A DNA stretch of 64,000 bases from VRUE01 sp963698085. Its GTDB lineage: Bacteria; Actinomycetota; Thermoleophilia; Solirubrobacterales; 70-9. The notes under the pieces were generated by a model, which saw only the letters and a list, made by a program, of their open reading frames with translations, did not search any database and was not told where the DNA came from. A program made the translations under genes and the position numbers. The stretch lies in assembly GCA_963698085.1 (NCBI GenBank), contig OY969122.1:620001-684000 (forward strand), read 5' to 3'. Shown here in pieces: positions 32,400 to 41,889 of this stretch (position 1 is its first letter; each line of letters begins with the position of its first letter).

Positions 32400-34555
32400 C
32401 GCTTAGCACCGGCTCTCGGTGTCAGCCGCACAAGCGCGAGCCCATCGGGTGTCTGCACCACGGGCTCGAATTCGAAGCGTCGCCGCAACACCGACAGGGC
32501 GAGCAGCTGGAGCCCGTTGAAATCCCGGCTCTGCCCGATCGGTGAGAACAGCCCCGAGCGGCTCGGCGCCGGCGAGGTCAGCAGCAAGGTACCGGCCGGC
32601 AGCTCCTCGCTGACGGCGCGGACAATGCCCGCGCTTGACTCGATCAAGGCGTCCTCGTTGGGATTCGATATCGGCAGCAGGTTGCGCCGCTCCGCCCTCA
32701 GCAGGATCTCGGTCGTCAGCTCGGGCTCGGTCAGGACTGCCGCTGGGGCGCCTTGCGGCAGGTGTTCGGCCAGCAGCGCGGCGGCCCCGGGCGCCCGGGG
32801 ATCGAGTACCGGATTCTCCGCCAGGCGTTCGAATCCGGTGCGCAGCGACCCACCTCCGACGACCATGCCAAGAGCGGTGTCGCCCCAGGTCTGTTTCGAG
32901 GACGGCCAGCTTGCTACCGCAATCATCGCGGCGGCAAGCGCCAGCGGAGCGGTAACTGCCGCTCGCCGGCGCGAGGGCGCCGCGCTCAGCGCCAGCTGCA
33001 TCCAGAGGCCCCCCAGGGCCACGACGGGGACCAGCAGCACGAGGAGGTTGTTCGGGTGTGACCGTCCGAGGTAGTAGGTGAAGGTCGCCACGGCGAGCCC
33101 GGTGAACCCGGCGATCGCGATCCGCATCGATGGCGCGATCGCCTGCGGCTGCTCGCGGACCAGCCAGAGCAGGGTCGCCGCGCTGAGGAATATGGCAGCC
33201 GCCATCAAGGGGCCCGCGGAGAAAAAGACGACCGGGAGCTGGCCGAATTCGTCAGACGTATAGAGGCGGAGGTACTCGAGATACGGGCCCCAGTCGACCC
33301 GCCCGGAGACGAGCAGCGTGAATAGGCTGAACACCGCGATCGCGGCGGCACTTGCGGCAAGGCCAGCTGCGGCGCCGCGGACAGCCCGGCGGATGACACC
33401 AGTACCCGCACCGAGCGTCTCAATCAGCACCAGTGAGCCGTAGGTGACCCCGCAGTAGACCCACGCCTCAAAGCTCCAAACCGCCGCGATCGCGAGCACC
33501 GCCACGATAAGCCGGCGCATCAGCTTCAGCCTCCCTGGGTCGCGGGCGCCGAGGACGGCGCAGAGAATCATTAGGTAGGGGAGCCCGAACCGCAGCGCCG
33601 TAGCGCTGGGAAACGTCACATAGACCTCGATCGGGTAGAACAGATTGCCCAGTACGGCGACGGCGACGGTGAGCGCGGCGAGCAGCTGCCCGAGGCCGGC
33701 CAGTCGCAGCGTTCCATACACACACAGGTACTGGGCGGTCGTCAGTGCGACGACGATCAGGCTCAAACCGCCGTAGCCGACCGGGATCAAACGAAAGGCC
33801 AGCGCCAGCGCATTAATCGAGCCCACCCCGTACTGCGACCACGCCTCACTGAGCATCTCCCGCCCGTGCAGCACATCGTTCGCCGGGCCGAGGAAGAAGC
33901 CATGGTGGTGAATCAGGTTCTGAGCATATGCCTGGATGTCCGGAAGCTGGATGACCAGGAGGGCGACGAGAACGCATGCGGCGGCGTCCAGCGCGTCCTT
34001 CATCTGTGCGGGCGGACGCCAGGACGAGCGCGCATGCAGAAGCGCCAGCGCCAGCGCGGCGATCGCCAGTGCCGGGAGCAGTGCGCCGGGACGCAGTGCG
34101 GAGCTTGGGACGAAGAGCAGGGCAAGGACGGCCAGCGAGACGAGGGCGAGCACTCGCGCCCCGGTTGCCGAGCGGTCACTCGCGTCCCGCCACTCCCGGG
34201 CGGCGACGAAGGGCGCCGCTAGAGCGCCGGCTGCGGCGAGCACCAGGATCAGGTGATGGAGATCATCACCGCTGCCGCCGCGGCGCAGGAGCAAGCCATA
34301 CGCAAGCAGCGCCAACCCTCCGGCCAGGCCGCGCGTTGCGGCGGCCGGCGCAGCCGGGGCAAGCGCCCGCTGCTGACGCGTGGCCAAGACAAACCCGGCG
34401 GGAAGCGCAACGGCGAAGGCAAGAAGCCAGGAGAGCGTCTCGCTGGACTCCGAGGGGCCCGACTGAAGCACAACAAGGCTGATCAACAGCACCGCCAACG
34501 CCGAACAGGCGAGCAGCCGCAATCCACCTCCCTCGACCATTGCAAATGTCGACAA
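32369..34555 (-). CDS. Large polytopic membrane protein, probable GT-C type
   Basis: A 728-residue protein with about 12-14 membrane segments over residues 10-530 and a C-terminal soluble domain of about 190 residues (DPRAPGAAALLAEHLPQGAPA...LTEPELTTEILLRAERRNL). A loop after an early helix carries LRRGGSGDDLHHL, and another IHHHGFFLGPANDVLHG. It resembles GT-C glycosyltransferases or O-antigen-ligase-like proteins in shape but I recognise no diagnostic motif. ATG 34555 is used; ATG 34540 is possible. It lies in a row with two similar-sized membrane proteins. Confidence 0.75.
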   Translation of the reverse strand: MSTFAMVEGGGLRLLACSALAVLLISLVVLQSGPSESSETLSWLLAFAVALPAGFVLATRQQRALAPAAPAAATRGLAGGLALLAYGLLLRRGGSGDDLHHLILVLAAAGALAAPFVAAREWRDASDRSATGARVLALVSLAVLALLFVPSSALRPGALLPALAIAALALALLHARSSWRPPAQMKDALDAAACVLVALLVIQLPDIQAYAQNLIHHHGFFLGPANDVLHGREMLSEAWSQYGVGSINALALAFRLIPVGYGGLSLIVVALTTAQYLCVYGTLRLAGLGQLLAALTVAVAVLGNLFYPIEVYVTFPSATALRFGLPYLMILCAVLGARDPGRLKLMRRLIVAVLAIAAVWSFEAWVYCGVTYGSLVLIETLGAGTGVIRRAVRGAAAGLAASAAAIAVFSLFTLLVSGRVDWGPYLEYLRLYTSDEFGQLPVVFFSAGPLMAAAIFLSAATLLWLVREQPQAIAPSMRIAIAGFTGLAVATFTYYLGRSHPNNLLVLLVPVVALGGLWMQLALSAAPSRRRAAVTAPLALAAAMIAVASWPSSKQTWGDTALGMVVGGGSLRTGFERLAENPVLDPRAPGAAALLAEHLPQGAPAAVLTEPELTTEILLRAERRNLLPISNPNEDALIESSAGIVRAVSEELPAGTLLLTSPAPSRSGLFSPIGQSRDFNGLQLLALSVLRRRFEFEPVVQTPDGLALVRLTPRAGAKRQPIASGSIP

Positions 34556-34584
34556 TACTCATCATGTTCGATGTCCCCTCTGGA

Positions 34585-36750
34585 CTATGAGCCCGGCTGC
34601 TGAGGTACGGAGCGCAGGGGTGCGTTTGCCGCGCCGCAGCCGTCGGGGTCGAGGCCGCCACGGACGCCCCAGACGGTGACGGTGCCGCTGGTTTCGATCG
34701 GTTCCACGCCCGGTGAGCCGCGCAGCCAGCCCGCCTCGGGGGAGGTCACCGGTTCGCTCGCGTCGGCGAAGTTGAGGAAGGGTGAGGTGACCAGGTAGTC
34801 GAGATCGGCGTTGTCGACGGCAGTGCGGAAGCCACGACAGTCGGGGATTGGGTTGAAAGCGGCGTGCGGGCCCTTCTCCCCCAGGTAGAGAACGCGGTTG
34901 GAGAGGTCGGTGCCGTAGAACCCGTACTGGTAGAAGCCGGCGGTGGTCCCCGCCAAGCCGATGCGGGAATCCTCCACGTCGCGGGCCCAGAGGTAAGCCG
35001 AGGTCAGTTCCTGACCGGGAAGCCCGGACTGCGGGCCGAAGCGATCGCGCAGGTAGTCGCGCTGGAGCGGGTAGCCGATTGCGACGACGAGCAACGCCAC
35101 GAGCGCGAAGCTCGCCGCGATCTCCCCCTTCGAGATCCCCCGTTGCCCGGCAAAGATGAGCAGCGCCGGGATCGCGACGGCAACGAGCGCCACCAGCAAT
35201 CCGAAGAGACGCTCCGGATCGTCCAGCACGGCATCGGCGCCGTTGGTGACCCAGAGGACCACAACCAGCGCGACGAGCATGGCCCACTGCCGGGCGGCAC
35301 TCTCCAAGCCCCGTGCCAGCGGCAAAAGGACAAGGCCGACCAGCAGCGCCGGGATCGCGTAGCGCACGTTGATCCAGAACTGGAAGGGAGAGCCCTCGGG
35401 ACCGGGGGCACTGAGCGGCGTAGCGAGGTAAGCGAATGCGCCGAACAGCACGATTCCCCCCAACCAGCGAAGGGTGCGATCACCGGCCCATAGCAAGGCC
35501 AGCGCACCACCCGCGATCGCCCCGACGACGACGAGCGGCCAGAGCGATCCGAACGCCAGCTCCATGCCGGGGCCGAAGTAATCGCGCCAGACCGCGGTGT
35601 CGGTCGCGTAGTGGAGGATGCTGAAATCGGGCCAGGCGCGCTGTACTTGCTCGGGATGGGGCAACCCGACCGGGCCGAGCTTTTCGACTTGGGGAAGCGG
35701 GTTGCCAGCGACGATCAGGTTGCGCAGGTACCAGAAGCCGCCGCCGGCCAGGGCAGGTAGAAACCACCAGCGCGCGGCCGCCCATCTCCTGTCCGGCCCC
35801 GCCAGCACGATCACCGCAACGGTCAGCGCCGCGACCATCGCCAGCACGGTTGCCTTGGTCCCAACGGCGAGGCCCGCGGCGAGACCGGCGGCGGCAAGGG
35901 GCCAGCCGAGCGGCAGCGACCTCGCTTCCCCATCGGGGGCACTCGCCTGCGTCCGCGCGTTGAGCAGGATCGCGATCGCCGCCAGCAGCAGGGCGGCAGC
36001 CATCACGTCGTCTTTCGCCGCCCCCGGCAGGCGCACGATCAGCGTTTCGCACTCGAGCACGATCGCGGTGGCGACCACCGCCAGCGGCCCACGGCCGTAA
36101 GGGCGACCGATGCACCAAGCGGCGAGGAAGGTGACCGCCAGCCAGCCGAAGTTGATGAAGATCGAAAGCGTGTCGCGATCGGTGAGCAGGATGCCGGTGG
36201 CGTGCATCAGGTGGGAGTTCTGCGGATAGAGCCAGTTCAGGTTGGTGAAGGCGGTCTCGGTGTAGTGCAGGTCGACCACCGAATGGCTCTGGACCATCGC
36301 CGCAGCGGCGGGCATGTAGGACCAGAGCGAGTCGAAGTTGGAGATGCCGTTGTCCAGGACGAACTTGGCGAAGAGGCCCCAGTGGGCGAAGACGAGCGCG
36401 ACGACGACGAGCGCGACGAGGGTCATCCCCTTGGGCGACGGGGGCGGCGCGGGCGCCTTCACGACGCTCTCGTCCTCGGATCGGGCACCGATCGGCCACG
36501 CGACCACGGCGGCCGCGAGGAGCAGCGCCTCGGCAATCAGGGTCCAGGCATAGAAGAGGCCGACCAACCCGAGCAGCTCGCATAGCCAGATCAGGAGAGC
36601 GACGGCGAGCACGACCTCGACCAACCGGGCGGGGGCGCCGTCCCAGGCGGGAAGCAGGTGGCGGCGGATGCGGAAGGCGGAAAAGCCGACCGATGCCGCC
36701 AGGAGGGTCAGCTCGATCACGCTGAGGATGTAGGAGCCGGCGCTAACCAT
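34585..36750 (-). CDS. Large polytopic membrane protein, probable GT-C glycosyltransferase
   Basis: A 721-residue protein with about 12 membrane segments. After the third helix cluster comes a loop with LDNGISNFDSLWSYMPAAAAMVQ, the place where GT-C enzymes carry their acidic catalytic residues, followed by NLNWLYPQNSHLMHATGILLTDRDTL. The C-terminal 150 residues form an exported soluble domain (FYQYGFYGTDLSNRVLYLGEKG, DYLVTSPFLNFADA). A role in transferring lipid-linked sugars outside the membrane is inference from fold and neighbours. The next gene begins 22 bp upstream on the same strand. Confidence 0.78.
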   Translation of the reverse strand: MVSAGSYILSVIELTLLAASVGFSAFRIRRHLLPAWDGAPARLVEVVLAVALLIWLCELLGLVGLFYAWTLIAEALLLAAAVVAWPIGARSEDESVVKAPAPPPSPKGMTLVALVVVALVFAHWGLFAKFVLDNGISNFDSLWSYMPAAAAMVQSHSVVDLHYTETAFTNLNWLYPQNSHLMHATGILLTDRDTLSIFINFGWLAVTFLAAWCIGRPYGRGPLAVVATAIVLECETLIVRLPGAAKDDVMAAALLLAAIAILLNARTQASAPDGEARSLPLGWPLAAAGLAAGLAVGTKATVLAMVAALTVAVIVLAGPDRRWAAARWWFLPALAGGGFWYLRNLIVAGNPLPQVEKLGPVGLPHPEQVQRAWPDFSILHYATDTAVWRDYFGPGMELAFGSLWPLVVVGAIAGGALALLWAGDRTLRWLGGIVLFGAFAYLATPLSAPGPEGSPFQFWINVRYAIPALLVGLVLLPLARGLESAARQWAMLVALVVVLWVTNGADAVLDDPERLFGLLVALVAVAIPALLIFAGQRGISKGEIAASFALVALLVVAIGYPLQRDYLRDRFGPQSGLPGQELTSAYLWARDVEDSRIGLAGTTAGFYQYGFYGTDLSNRVLYLGEKGPHAAFNPIPDCRGFRTAVDNADLDYLVTSPFLNFADASEPVTSPEAGWLRGSPGVEPIETSGTVTVWGVRGGLDPDGCGAANAPLRSVPQQPGS

Positions 36751-36771
36751 CCCCGGGCAAGGCTCCCTCGC

Positions 36772-39075
36772 TCATTCGGAGACGACCGACTCGATCCAGT
36801 CCCAGCGCTGCCCGCAGAGGCTTCTCGCTTCCCCAGCCGGAACCGAGACGATCTCGCCCCCTTCTTCTTCTGCGGGGATGAAGATAAGCGGGCCGACTTC
36901 GGGCCGCGGGAAGCCGCCGCTGCCAGGATGCAGGTCGGCGCCGCCGAAGCGCAGTTCCGCCTCGTGCTTGCCGGCGCTCAGCTGGGTCTCCCCCATATAG
37001 ATATAGCCGCCTTCGTTATTGATCTGGTGGCGCGCCTCGCCGATCTTCCCGCCGTCGACGTAGAGCTCGTCGGCGCCCCGCACCGAGCCCTTCAGCCACG
37101 CCGCGTAGCGACCCCCGTCGGGCACTTCCAGGTTGCCGTCGGTCGCGTCATACAACGGTGCGTGGCGCGCCGCGAGCAGGCGGGCGTCGCCTTCGCCCCC
37201 CGCTTCGGCACGCTCGGCGAGAGCGAGGATGTCGGCGCACTCGGGCACCGCCGCCGGTTCGTATTCCCCGCCCAGCGGCAAGTGCTCGGGCGGGTCACCG
37301 GCGAGGACCGCGGGTCGCTGCCAGACCTCGTAGGTCTCCCCGTCCCAAACAAGCCGATAGGGCGAAGGCGGGCGGCTGCGCACCGGCGAGCGGCGCAGGA
37401 CGAGGGTGCGGTATTCGAGCAGGCCGTTCAGATCGAGCTCGTCGGTGTCGGCGGCGTAGCCCTTTTCCACCACTCCACCGCCGCGCAACGGCACCGTCCG
37501 TTCGCGCAGCTCCGAGGCGGCTTCGCCGTCGAGCTCACGCAGGAAGTGGCGGGCTCCGTAGGGGCTGTACTCGGTCATCAAGGCCGGCCCCTGACCGGCG
37601 TACTCTTCGCCGATCTGGTCCAGCTCGCGCAGCTGCTCATAGGGAGCGAGGCTGACGCCGCCGTAGGCGACGACGCCCGACCACAGCACTCCGCCCGCGA
37701 CGACGACGATCAGCGCGCCGCCGACGAAGCGGTCGATGCGCAGCGCCACCAGCGCCCCCGCAATCGCCAGGCTGAGCGCCACCGGCGAGGCCGTGGCGAG
37801 CGCTTTCGCACCCGCCCAGGGGGAGCCGACGATGAAGATCGCCGCACAGGCGAGAAGGCTGGTCGCGTAGAGGGCCAGGGTCGCGTCGCGTCTTCGCCCG
37901 GACCAGGCCGTCCAGAGACCGACGGCCGCGGCGACAATCGTCAGCGCGATCAAAACCACCGTGACGACGGTGCCGTCGGGGTCGAAACGGAAGTCGCCCG
38001 CGGGCCAGACACCGAGAACCTGCAGGCCGTTGAGCGGCCCGCGCAGGTTGCCTTCCGCGTTGGGATCGGTCAGCGGCGAGGAGGTGGGCGGCACGAGGCC
38101 AGAGCTGATGACCGGAAAAACCAGTACCACGAGCGGCACCAGGAAGGCGAGGGCCTGCCAAGCGGCCGGCACGGGTCCGAGGCGCAGCCAGGCGATCACG
38201 GCCAGCAGGCCCAGCATCGGCAGCAGCCAGATCATCCCGCCGGCGCTGATCACCCCGACCAAAGCGGCGGCCGGCAGCGCGAGCAGGGCGGCGTCCTGAC
38301 GGGTCGTCCCGGTGCGGACCACGGCCGGGGCCAGCGCCGCAGCGAGGGCGATCAAGGCGGCGGCGGCGACCTCCTTCACCCCGCCCCAGAGCGAGTAGCC
38401 GATCAGCAAGGCCGGCTGGGCGGCGATCAGCGTGGCAAAGGCGCGCGGCCCAGGACGGCGCAGCACGCCGCCGAGAATCTGCCAAAGGCCGAGCGAAAGC
38501 ATCGCGGCGAGAAAGCTGACGTAAGGCTGGAAGACCCAGGCGAGGTCGCCGCCGACCAACTTCTGGGCCGACCCCAGAGGGATGAAGACGCCGATCGGAT
38601 AACCGTCGGCCAGGTTGAAGTCGAGCGTCGCCCTGTAGGTGGAAGGCCCCAGCCCGTCAAGACTGCGGCCGTGCTCCATCACCCGGTCGGTGAGCGCGAA
38701 CCAGGTAGCGGTGTCGTCGAGCATGATGAAGCCGGGGAAGGTGGGATCGCCGGAGAGGATGATCGGCGCCCCGAAGACCAGAAAGACCGCGATCGCGACC
38801 GCTGCCGGCCAGGGGTCCGGCCGAGCGAAGCGCCAGGGCAGCGAGAGCCCGCCGCCGGCGATGGCAAGGGCGAGGAGGAGCGGCACGGTCAGCTCGGCCG
38901 TGCCGTCGGAGAGCGTCGTGAACTGGCCGACGAGGATCAGAGCGGCCAGCCCCACTGGTGCGACCAGCACGCCGGGCAGCCGGCGCCCGCTGAGCACATC
39001 GACCAGCAGCCCGAGGCCGACGCAGAGCGCCAGGAGGACCAACGGGAAGACGATCCAGGCTGCGAAGAGGCTCAC
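36772..39075 (-). CDS. Large polytopic membrane protein, probable GT-C glycosyltransferase
   Basis: A 767-residue protein with about 12 membrane helices in the first 480 residues and an external C-terminal domain of about 270 residues (YSPYGARHFLRELDGEAASEL, DGGRYAAWLKGSVRG, LYVDGGKIGEARHQI), which resembles a carbohydrate-binding-like beta-sandwich. The first large loop has FIMLDDTATWFALTDRVMEHG with paired Asp, as in GT-C catalytic loops. It starts a likely operon with the two downstream membrane proteins. The opposite strand has a 1052-codon open frame that I regard as an artefact. Confidence 0.78.
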   Translation of the reverse strand: MSLFAAWIVFPLVLLALCVGLGLLVDVLSGRRLPGVLVAPVGLAALILVGQFTTLSDGTAELTVPLLLALAIAGGGLSLPWRFARPDPWPAAVAIAVFLVFGAPIILSGDPTFPGFIMLDDTATWFALTDRVMEHGRSLDGLGPSTYRATLDFNLADGYPIGVFIPLGSAQKLVGGDLAWVFQPYVSFLAAMLSLGLWQILGGVLRRPGPRAFATLIAAQPALLIGYSLWGGVKEVAAAALIALAAALAPAVVRTGTTRQDAALLALPAAALVGVISAGGMIWLLPMLGLLAVIAWLRLGPVPAAWQALAFLVPLVVLVFPVISSGLVPPTSSPLTDPNAEGNLRGPLNGLQVLGVWPAGDFRFDPDGTVVTVVLIALTIVAAAVGLWTAWSGRRRDATLALYATSLLACAAIFIVGSPWAGAKALATASPVALSLAIAGALVALRIDRFVGGALIVVVAGGVLWSGVVAYGGVSLAPYEQLRELDQIGEEYAGQGPALMTEYSPYGARHFLRELDGEAASELRERTVPLRGGGVVEKGYAADTDELDLNGLLEYRTLVLRRSPVRSRPPSPYRLVWDGETYEVWQRPAVLAGDPPEHLPLGGEYEPAAVPECADILALAERAEAGGEGDARLLAARHAPLYDATDGNLEVPDGGRYAAWLKGSVRGADELYVDGGKIGEARHQINNEGGYIYMGETQLSAGKHEAELRFGGADLHPGSGGFPRPEVGPLIFIPAEEEGGEIVSVPAGEARSLCGQRWDWIESVVSE

Positions 39076-39099
39076 GGGCCGTGCGCCGGCGGACGCCGG

Positions 39100-39750
39100 T
39101 CAGCCGACCGGGCGCACCTGATCCGAGAGGGCGAGGCTCATGGCTCGTTTGTAGCTGGGGTCGTAGACCTCGACCTGGACGTCGCCCTCGGCGCCGGTGA
39201 AGTAGACGCTCGTCGGCTTTTCGAGGCTGAAGGCCACTTCGCGTCCGTCCGGAGAGCTGCGCGAGATCGAGCCTTTGCGCTCGGCAAAGCCTTCGAACGC
39301 CTTCGATGCGTCGGCAAGCGGATAGCTGCCGATCGTCAGCACCGCCGCACTCCCTTCGCCCGCTTCGGTGCCTTCGTCCAGGTAGCGGATCTGAGAATTG
39401 CCGGCGGCGGTTTCACTCACCTCGAGGACTTTGCCGGACAGCGGCCCCGCCCAGTAGACGTCGTGGCCGGCGGCGTCGGCGAATTCTTCGAGTTCCTCGA
39501 CGCTGACGATCTTTGCCTCAACCCCAGCCGAGGCGGGTTCGGGGGTCGACTCGTCATCGTCGCCGCTGGTCGCCACCCAGGCGATCACACCGACGATGAG
39601 CGCCAGGGCGATGATCCCGATGCGCAGCATGCGCCGGTTGCCATCCGCTTTAGAGGAGCTGCCGGCATCCGTTTTCTCGGACTTCAGCGCCTCTTTCTCA
39701 GTTTTCTGAGGGCCTTCCGCGCCCTCGGTTTTCCCCGCCTCGTCCTGCAT
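39100..39750 (-). CDS. Membrane-anchored protein of unknown function
   Basis: A 216-residue protein: charged Lys/Glu-rich cytoplasmic N-terminus (1-40), one membrane helix (IGIIALALIVGVIAWVAT, about 43-60), and an external domain with VYWAGPLSGKVLEVSETAAGN, QIRYLDEGTEAGEG, LTIGSYPLADASKAFE and SVYFTGAEGDVQVEVYD. No family recognised. It lies 24 bp upstream of the membrane glycosyltransferase-like gene on the same strand, so it may be the first gene of that operon. Confidence 0.75.
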   Translation of the reverse strand: MQDEAGKTEGAEGPQKTEKEALKSEKTDAGSSSKADGNRRMLRIGIIALALIVGVIAWVATSGDDDESTPEPASAGVEAKIVSVEELEEFADAAGHDVYWAGPLSGKVLEVSETAAGNSQIRYLDEGTEAGEGSAAVLTIGSYPLADASKAFEGFAERKGSISRSSPDGREVAFSLEKPTSVYFTGAEGDVQVEVYDPSYKRAMSLALSDQVRPVG

Positions 39751-39843
39751 CGGCGGAGATTATATGGGGCGGAGCGGCGAGCGGGCCGTGAGGAGATTCG
39801 CCGCGGACCTAGATAGACCCGAGGTCAGGCCTGCACCCGCGAG

Positions 39844-40392
39844 CTAATTTTCGCACGCATCTGCGTAGCGGGCCACTTCAGCGGCGTCCAAAGATTCCAA
39901 GTCGATGACCGACTGCAGAGAGTCCATCGCCGTTTCGATGCCCTTCGGGTCATTCAAGTCGTATTCGGCTGACGTGTAAATCCTGCCAACGACGTAGCTG
40001 CCGGTTTTCAGCTTGGAGGCTTCTCTGTTGATGCCTATCTGCCAGGCGAAGTAGCAGAACGCATCGACCACGACTTTCTCGGCGGGCGGCAGGGCTTTGG
40101 CGCGCTGGACGGCGTTGTAGGTCGTCGAGCCAGAGGAAGCCGCACTCTTAAGTCCCTCCAGGACTTCAATGTATTCAGGGCTGGACTCAGGGCTGGGTTT
40201 AGGACTGTTTGGTTTAGGACTGCTGGATTCAGGGCTGCTGGGTTCAGGGCTGGCACTGCTACTGACGTCGCCCCCGCCTTCCCCGCCGGCCCCACTTGCA
40301 TCGTCGCCGCCGCCGCCGCAGCCACCCAGCGCGATAGCAAGGACGAGAGCGAGGCCGACGAGGAAAGGCGACGTGGCACGCCTGAGCTTCAT
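39844..40392 (-). CDS. Lipoprotein with Ser-Pro linker
   Basis: A 182-residue protein: signal MKLRRATSPFLVGLALVLAIALGGC with lipobox ALGGC, Gly-rich run, then a wall-spanning linker of SSPEP, SSPKP and NSPKP repeats (about 45-72), then a helical domain with two cysteines (DAFCYFAW, YADACEN). The two-cysteine mature domain resembles the three-cysteine lipoprotein family loosely, but the GAP and AMQ blocks are absent, so I do not assign it there. Divergent from the methyltransferase at 40421. Confidence 0.75.
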   Translation of the reverse strand: MKLRRATSPFLVGLALVLAIALGGCGGGGDDASGAGGEGGGDVSSSASPEPSSPESSSPKPNSPKPSPESSPEYIEVLEGLKSAASSGSTTYNAVQRAKALPPAEKVVVDAFCYFAWQIGINREASKLKTGSYVVGRIYTSAEYDLNDPKGIETAMDSLQSVIDLESLDAAEVARYADACEN

Positions 40393-40403
40393 CGCGAAAA
40401 TCC

Positions 40404-40409
40404 TATATC
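40404..40409 (+). promoter_or_regulatory. Possible -10 box for leaderless methyltransferase
   Basis: TATATC lies 12 bp before ATG 40421, with no ribosome-binding site between; transcription would begin at or near the start codon. Confidence 0.4.
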
Positions 40410-40420
40410 ATTTTTGATTA

Positions 40421-41185
40421 ATGGGGAGCGTAGTCGACGTCCCGCCCGACTGGTACCGCTCGGGCTTTCCGCCGATCACGGCGGCAATGCCCTGGGCCGA
40501 CCGGACCGAGGCCGAAGTCGACCGGGCGATCATGATGTTGCGCCCCGAGGGCGGGGAGCGGGTACTCGATCTCGCCTGCGGCATCGGACGCCACTCGCTG
40601 GAGCTGCGGCGACGCGGCTTCGAGGTCGTCGGCGTCGACATCTCGCCCGACCTGCTCGAGATGGCCGAGCGCGAGGCGAGCGAGCAGGACCTCGAGGTCT
40701 CCTTCATGCAGGCCGACCTGCGCGAGCTCGACCTTCACGATGAGTTCGACATCGTGCTCAGCCTCAACGACGGCGCCGTCGGCTACTTCGAGACCGACGA
40801 GGAGAACCACCGCACCTTCGAGGTCATCGCCCAGACGCTGCGGGCGGGCGGCGGCCACCTGATGCAGCTGCCGAACGTGCTCCACGCCGAGAAGAACCTG
40901 CCGAAGAAATCGTGGATCGTCGGCGAGTCGACGCTCGAACTGAGCGACCACCACTGGAACGCCGACGACCGCTACATCGAAGGCTCGACCGTGCCGATCC
41001 GCTTCGGCGAGGTCTTCGAGAAATACGAGGAGATCCCCTTCCGCCAACGCCTCTACACCGCCGAGGAACTGTCCGAAATCTACGACTCGGTCGGCATGCG
41101 CCTGGCCCACACCTTCGCCGGCAGCGGCAAAGCCCGCAAGCCAAAGCCCAACCAGTTCGAGATCTTCGTCGAGGGCAGGAAGTAG
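40421..41185 (+). CDS. Class I SAM-dependent methyltransferase
   Basis: A 254-residue soluble enzyme. SAM motif RVLDLACGIGRHSLEL (about 47-62), acidic end of strand 2 VVGVDISPDLL, and QADLRELDLHDEFDIVLSLNDGAVG are typical of Methyltransf_25-type enzymes, and the small-molecule site lies in the second half (HHWNADDRYIEGST, YTAEELSEIYDSVGM). Substrate unknown. The next gene's GTG follows the stop with no gap, so the methyltransferase, the six-cysteine gene and the lipoprotein may be one transcript. Confidence 0.85.
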   Translation: MGSVVDVPPDWYRSGFPPITAAMPWADRTEAEVDRAIMMLRPEGGERVLDLACGIGRHSLELRRRGFEVVGVDISPDLLEMAEREASEQDLEVSFMQADLRELDLHDEFDIVLSLNDGAVGYFETDEENHRTFEVIAQTLRAGGGHLMQLPNVLHAEKNLPKKSWIVGESTLELSDHHWNADDRYIEGSTVPIRFGEVFEKYEEIPFRQRLYTAEELSEIYDSVGMRLAHTFAGSGKARKPKPNQFEIFVEGRK

Positions 41186-41878
41186 GTGCGAACCTCACTG
41201 CCCTCAATCGCGGCGCTCGCGCTCTTCGTCCTCTGCACGATCGCACCGTCGGCGGCCGGCCAGTCCGCCTTCACGATCTCCAAGCCCGGCACGGTGAGAG
41301 GCGAACAGACCGGGTCGGACCGATTCTTCGCGAATGGCGTCGAAGCCGACTGTGGGAGAGTCTTGTTCAAGGGCGCGCTGGAGAAAAGGTCGACGACGCT
41401 CGCACTGGCCACTGAGAACTACGATTGCCGGGCGAAGGTGCTCAGCGGACTCCCGGCCGATTTCTACCATGACTACGCCTGTGACTACGTATTGCACGAC
41501 TTGCGGCCCGCGGGCGGAAGCGCCCGATGGAAAGCCGATGTAGACATCAGCTGCCCCGGTATAGACACCGGTTTCGGATTTGAAATCTACGAAACGAGCT
41601 ACGAACGCGAGCAGATCTGCGTCATTTGGTTCTTGGAGCAGCCCGATGCGGGAACTGCCGAACTCAGGAATCTCGATGGACGGCGAGGCGGAATCGAAGT
41701 GCGCTGGGATCTCCGTGAATTCGAATACGAGCTTTATACGGGGGAGGGCGGCCGATCGAGCTTGTTGTGCGGATCGCTGCCGACGGACACCGGAACCGAC
41801 GCGACCTACACGGGAGTCTCGACTGTCTTCGCCCATGACCGTAAGGGGAACCCCCTCGATCTTCAGTTGACCGGCTGA
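41186..41878 (+). CDS. Six-cysteine exported protein, divergent copy H
   Basis: A 230-residue exported protein, GTG start directly after the previous stop. Signal MRTSLPSIAALALFVLCTIAPSAAG. The six mature cysteines (ADCG, YDCR, YACDY, ISCPG, QICV, LLCGS) keep the order and approximate spacing of copies A-F, as do ENYDC (ENCH), the strand before the third cysteine, GFEIYETSYERE (EIHVYNNHTDH), and AELRNLDG followed by VRWDLREF (ITADINV). The relationship is by eye and cysteine register rather than strong identity. The lipoprotein gene follows 11 bp later. Confidence 0.78.
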   Translation: MRTSLPSIAALALFVLCTIAPSAAGQSAFTISKPGTVRGEQTGSDRFFANGVEADCGRVLFKGALEKRSTTLALATENYDCRAKVLSGLPADFYHDYACDYVLHDLRPAGGSARWKADVDISCPGIDTGFGFEIYETSYEREQICVIWFLEQPDAGTAELRNLDGRRGGIEVRWDLREFEYELYTGEGGRSSLLCGSLPTDTGTDATYTGVSTVFAHDRKGNPLDLQLTG

Positions 41879-41889
41879 GCTCCAAGACC

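Noticed and set aside
34585..36750. Transporter or O-antigen flippase instead of GT-C
   Set aside because: External C-terminal soluble domain and the acidic loop after early helices fit GT-C better, though this is not certain.
36658..39816. 1052-codon plus-strand open frame
   Set aside because: It lies antisense to the 767- and 216-residue genes, is Arg/Gly/Asp-rich low-complexity without domains, and arises from third-position GC bias on the other strand.
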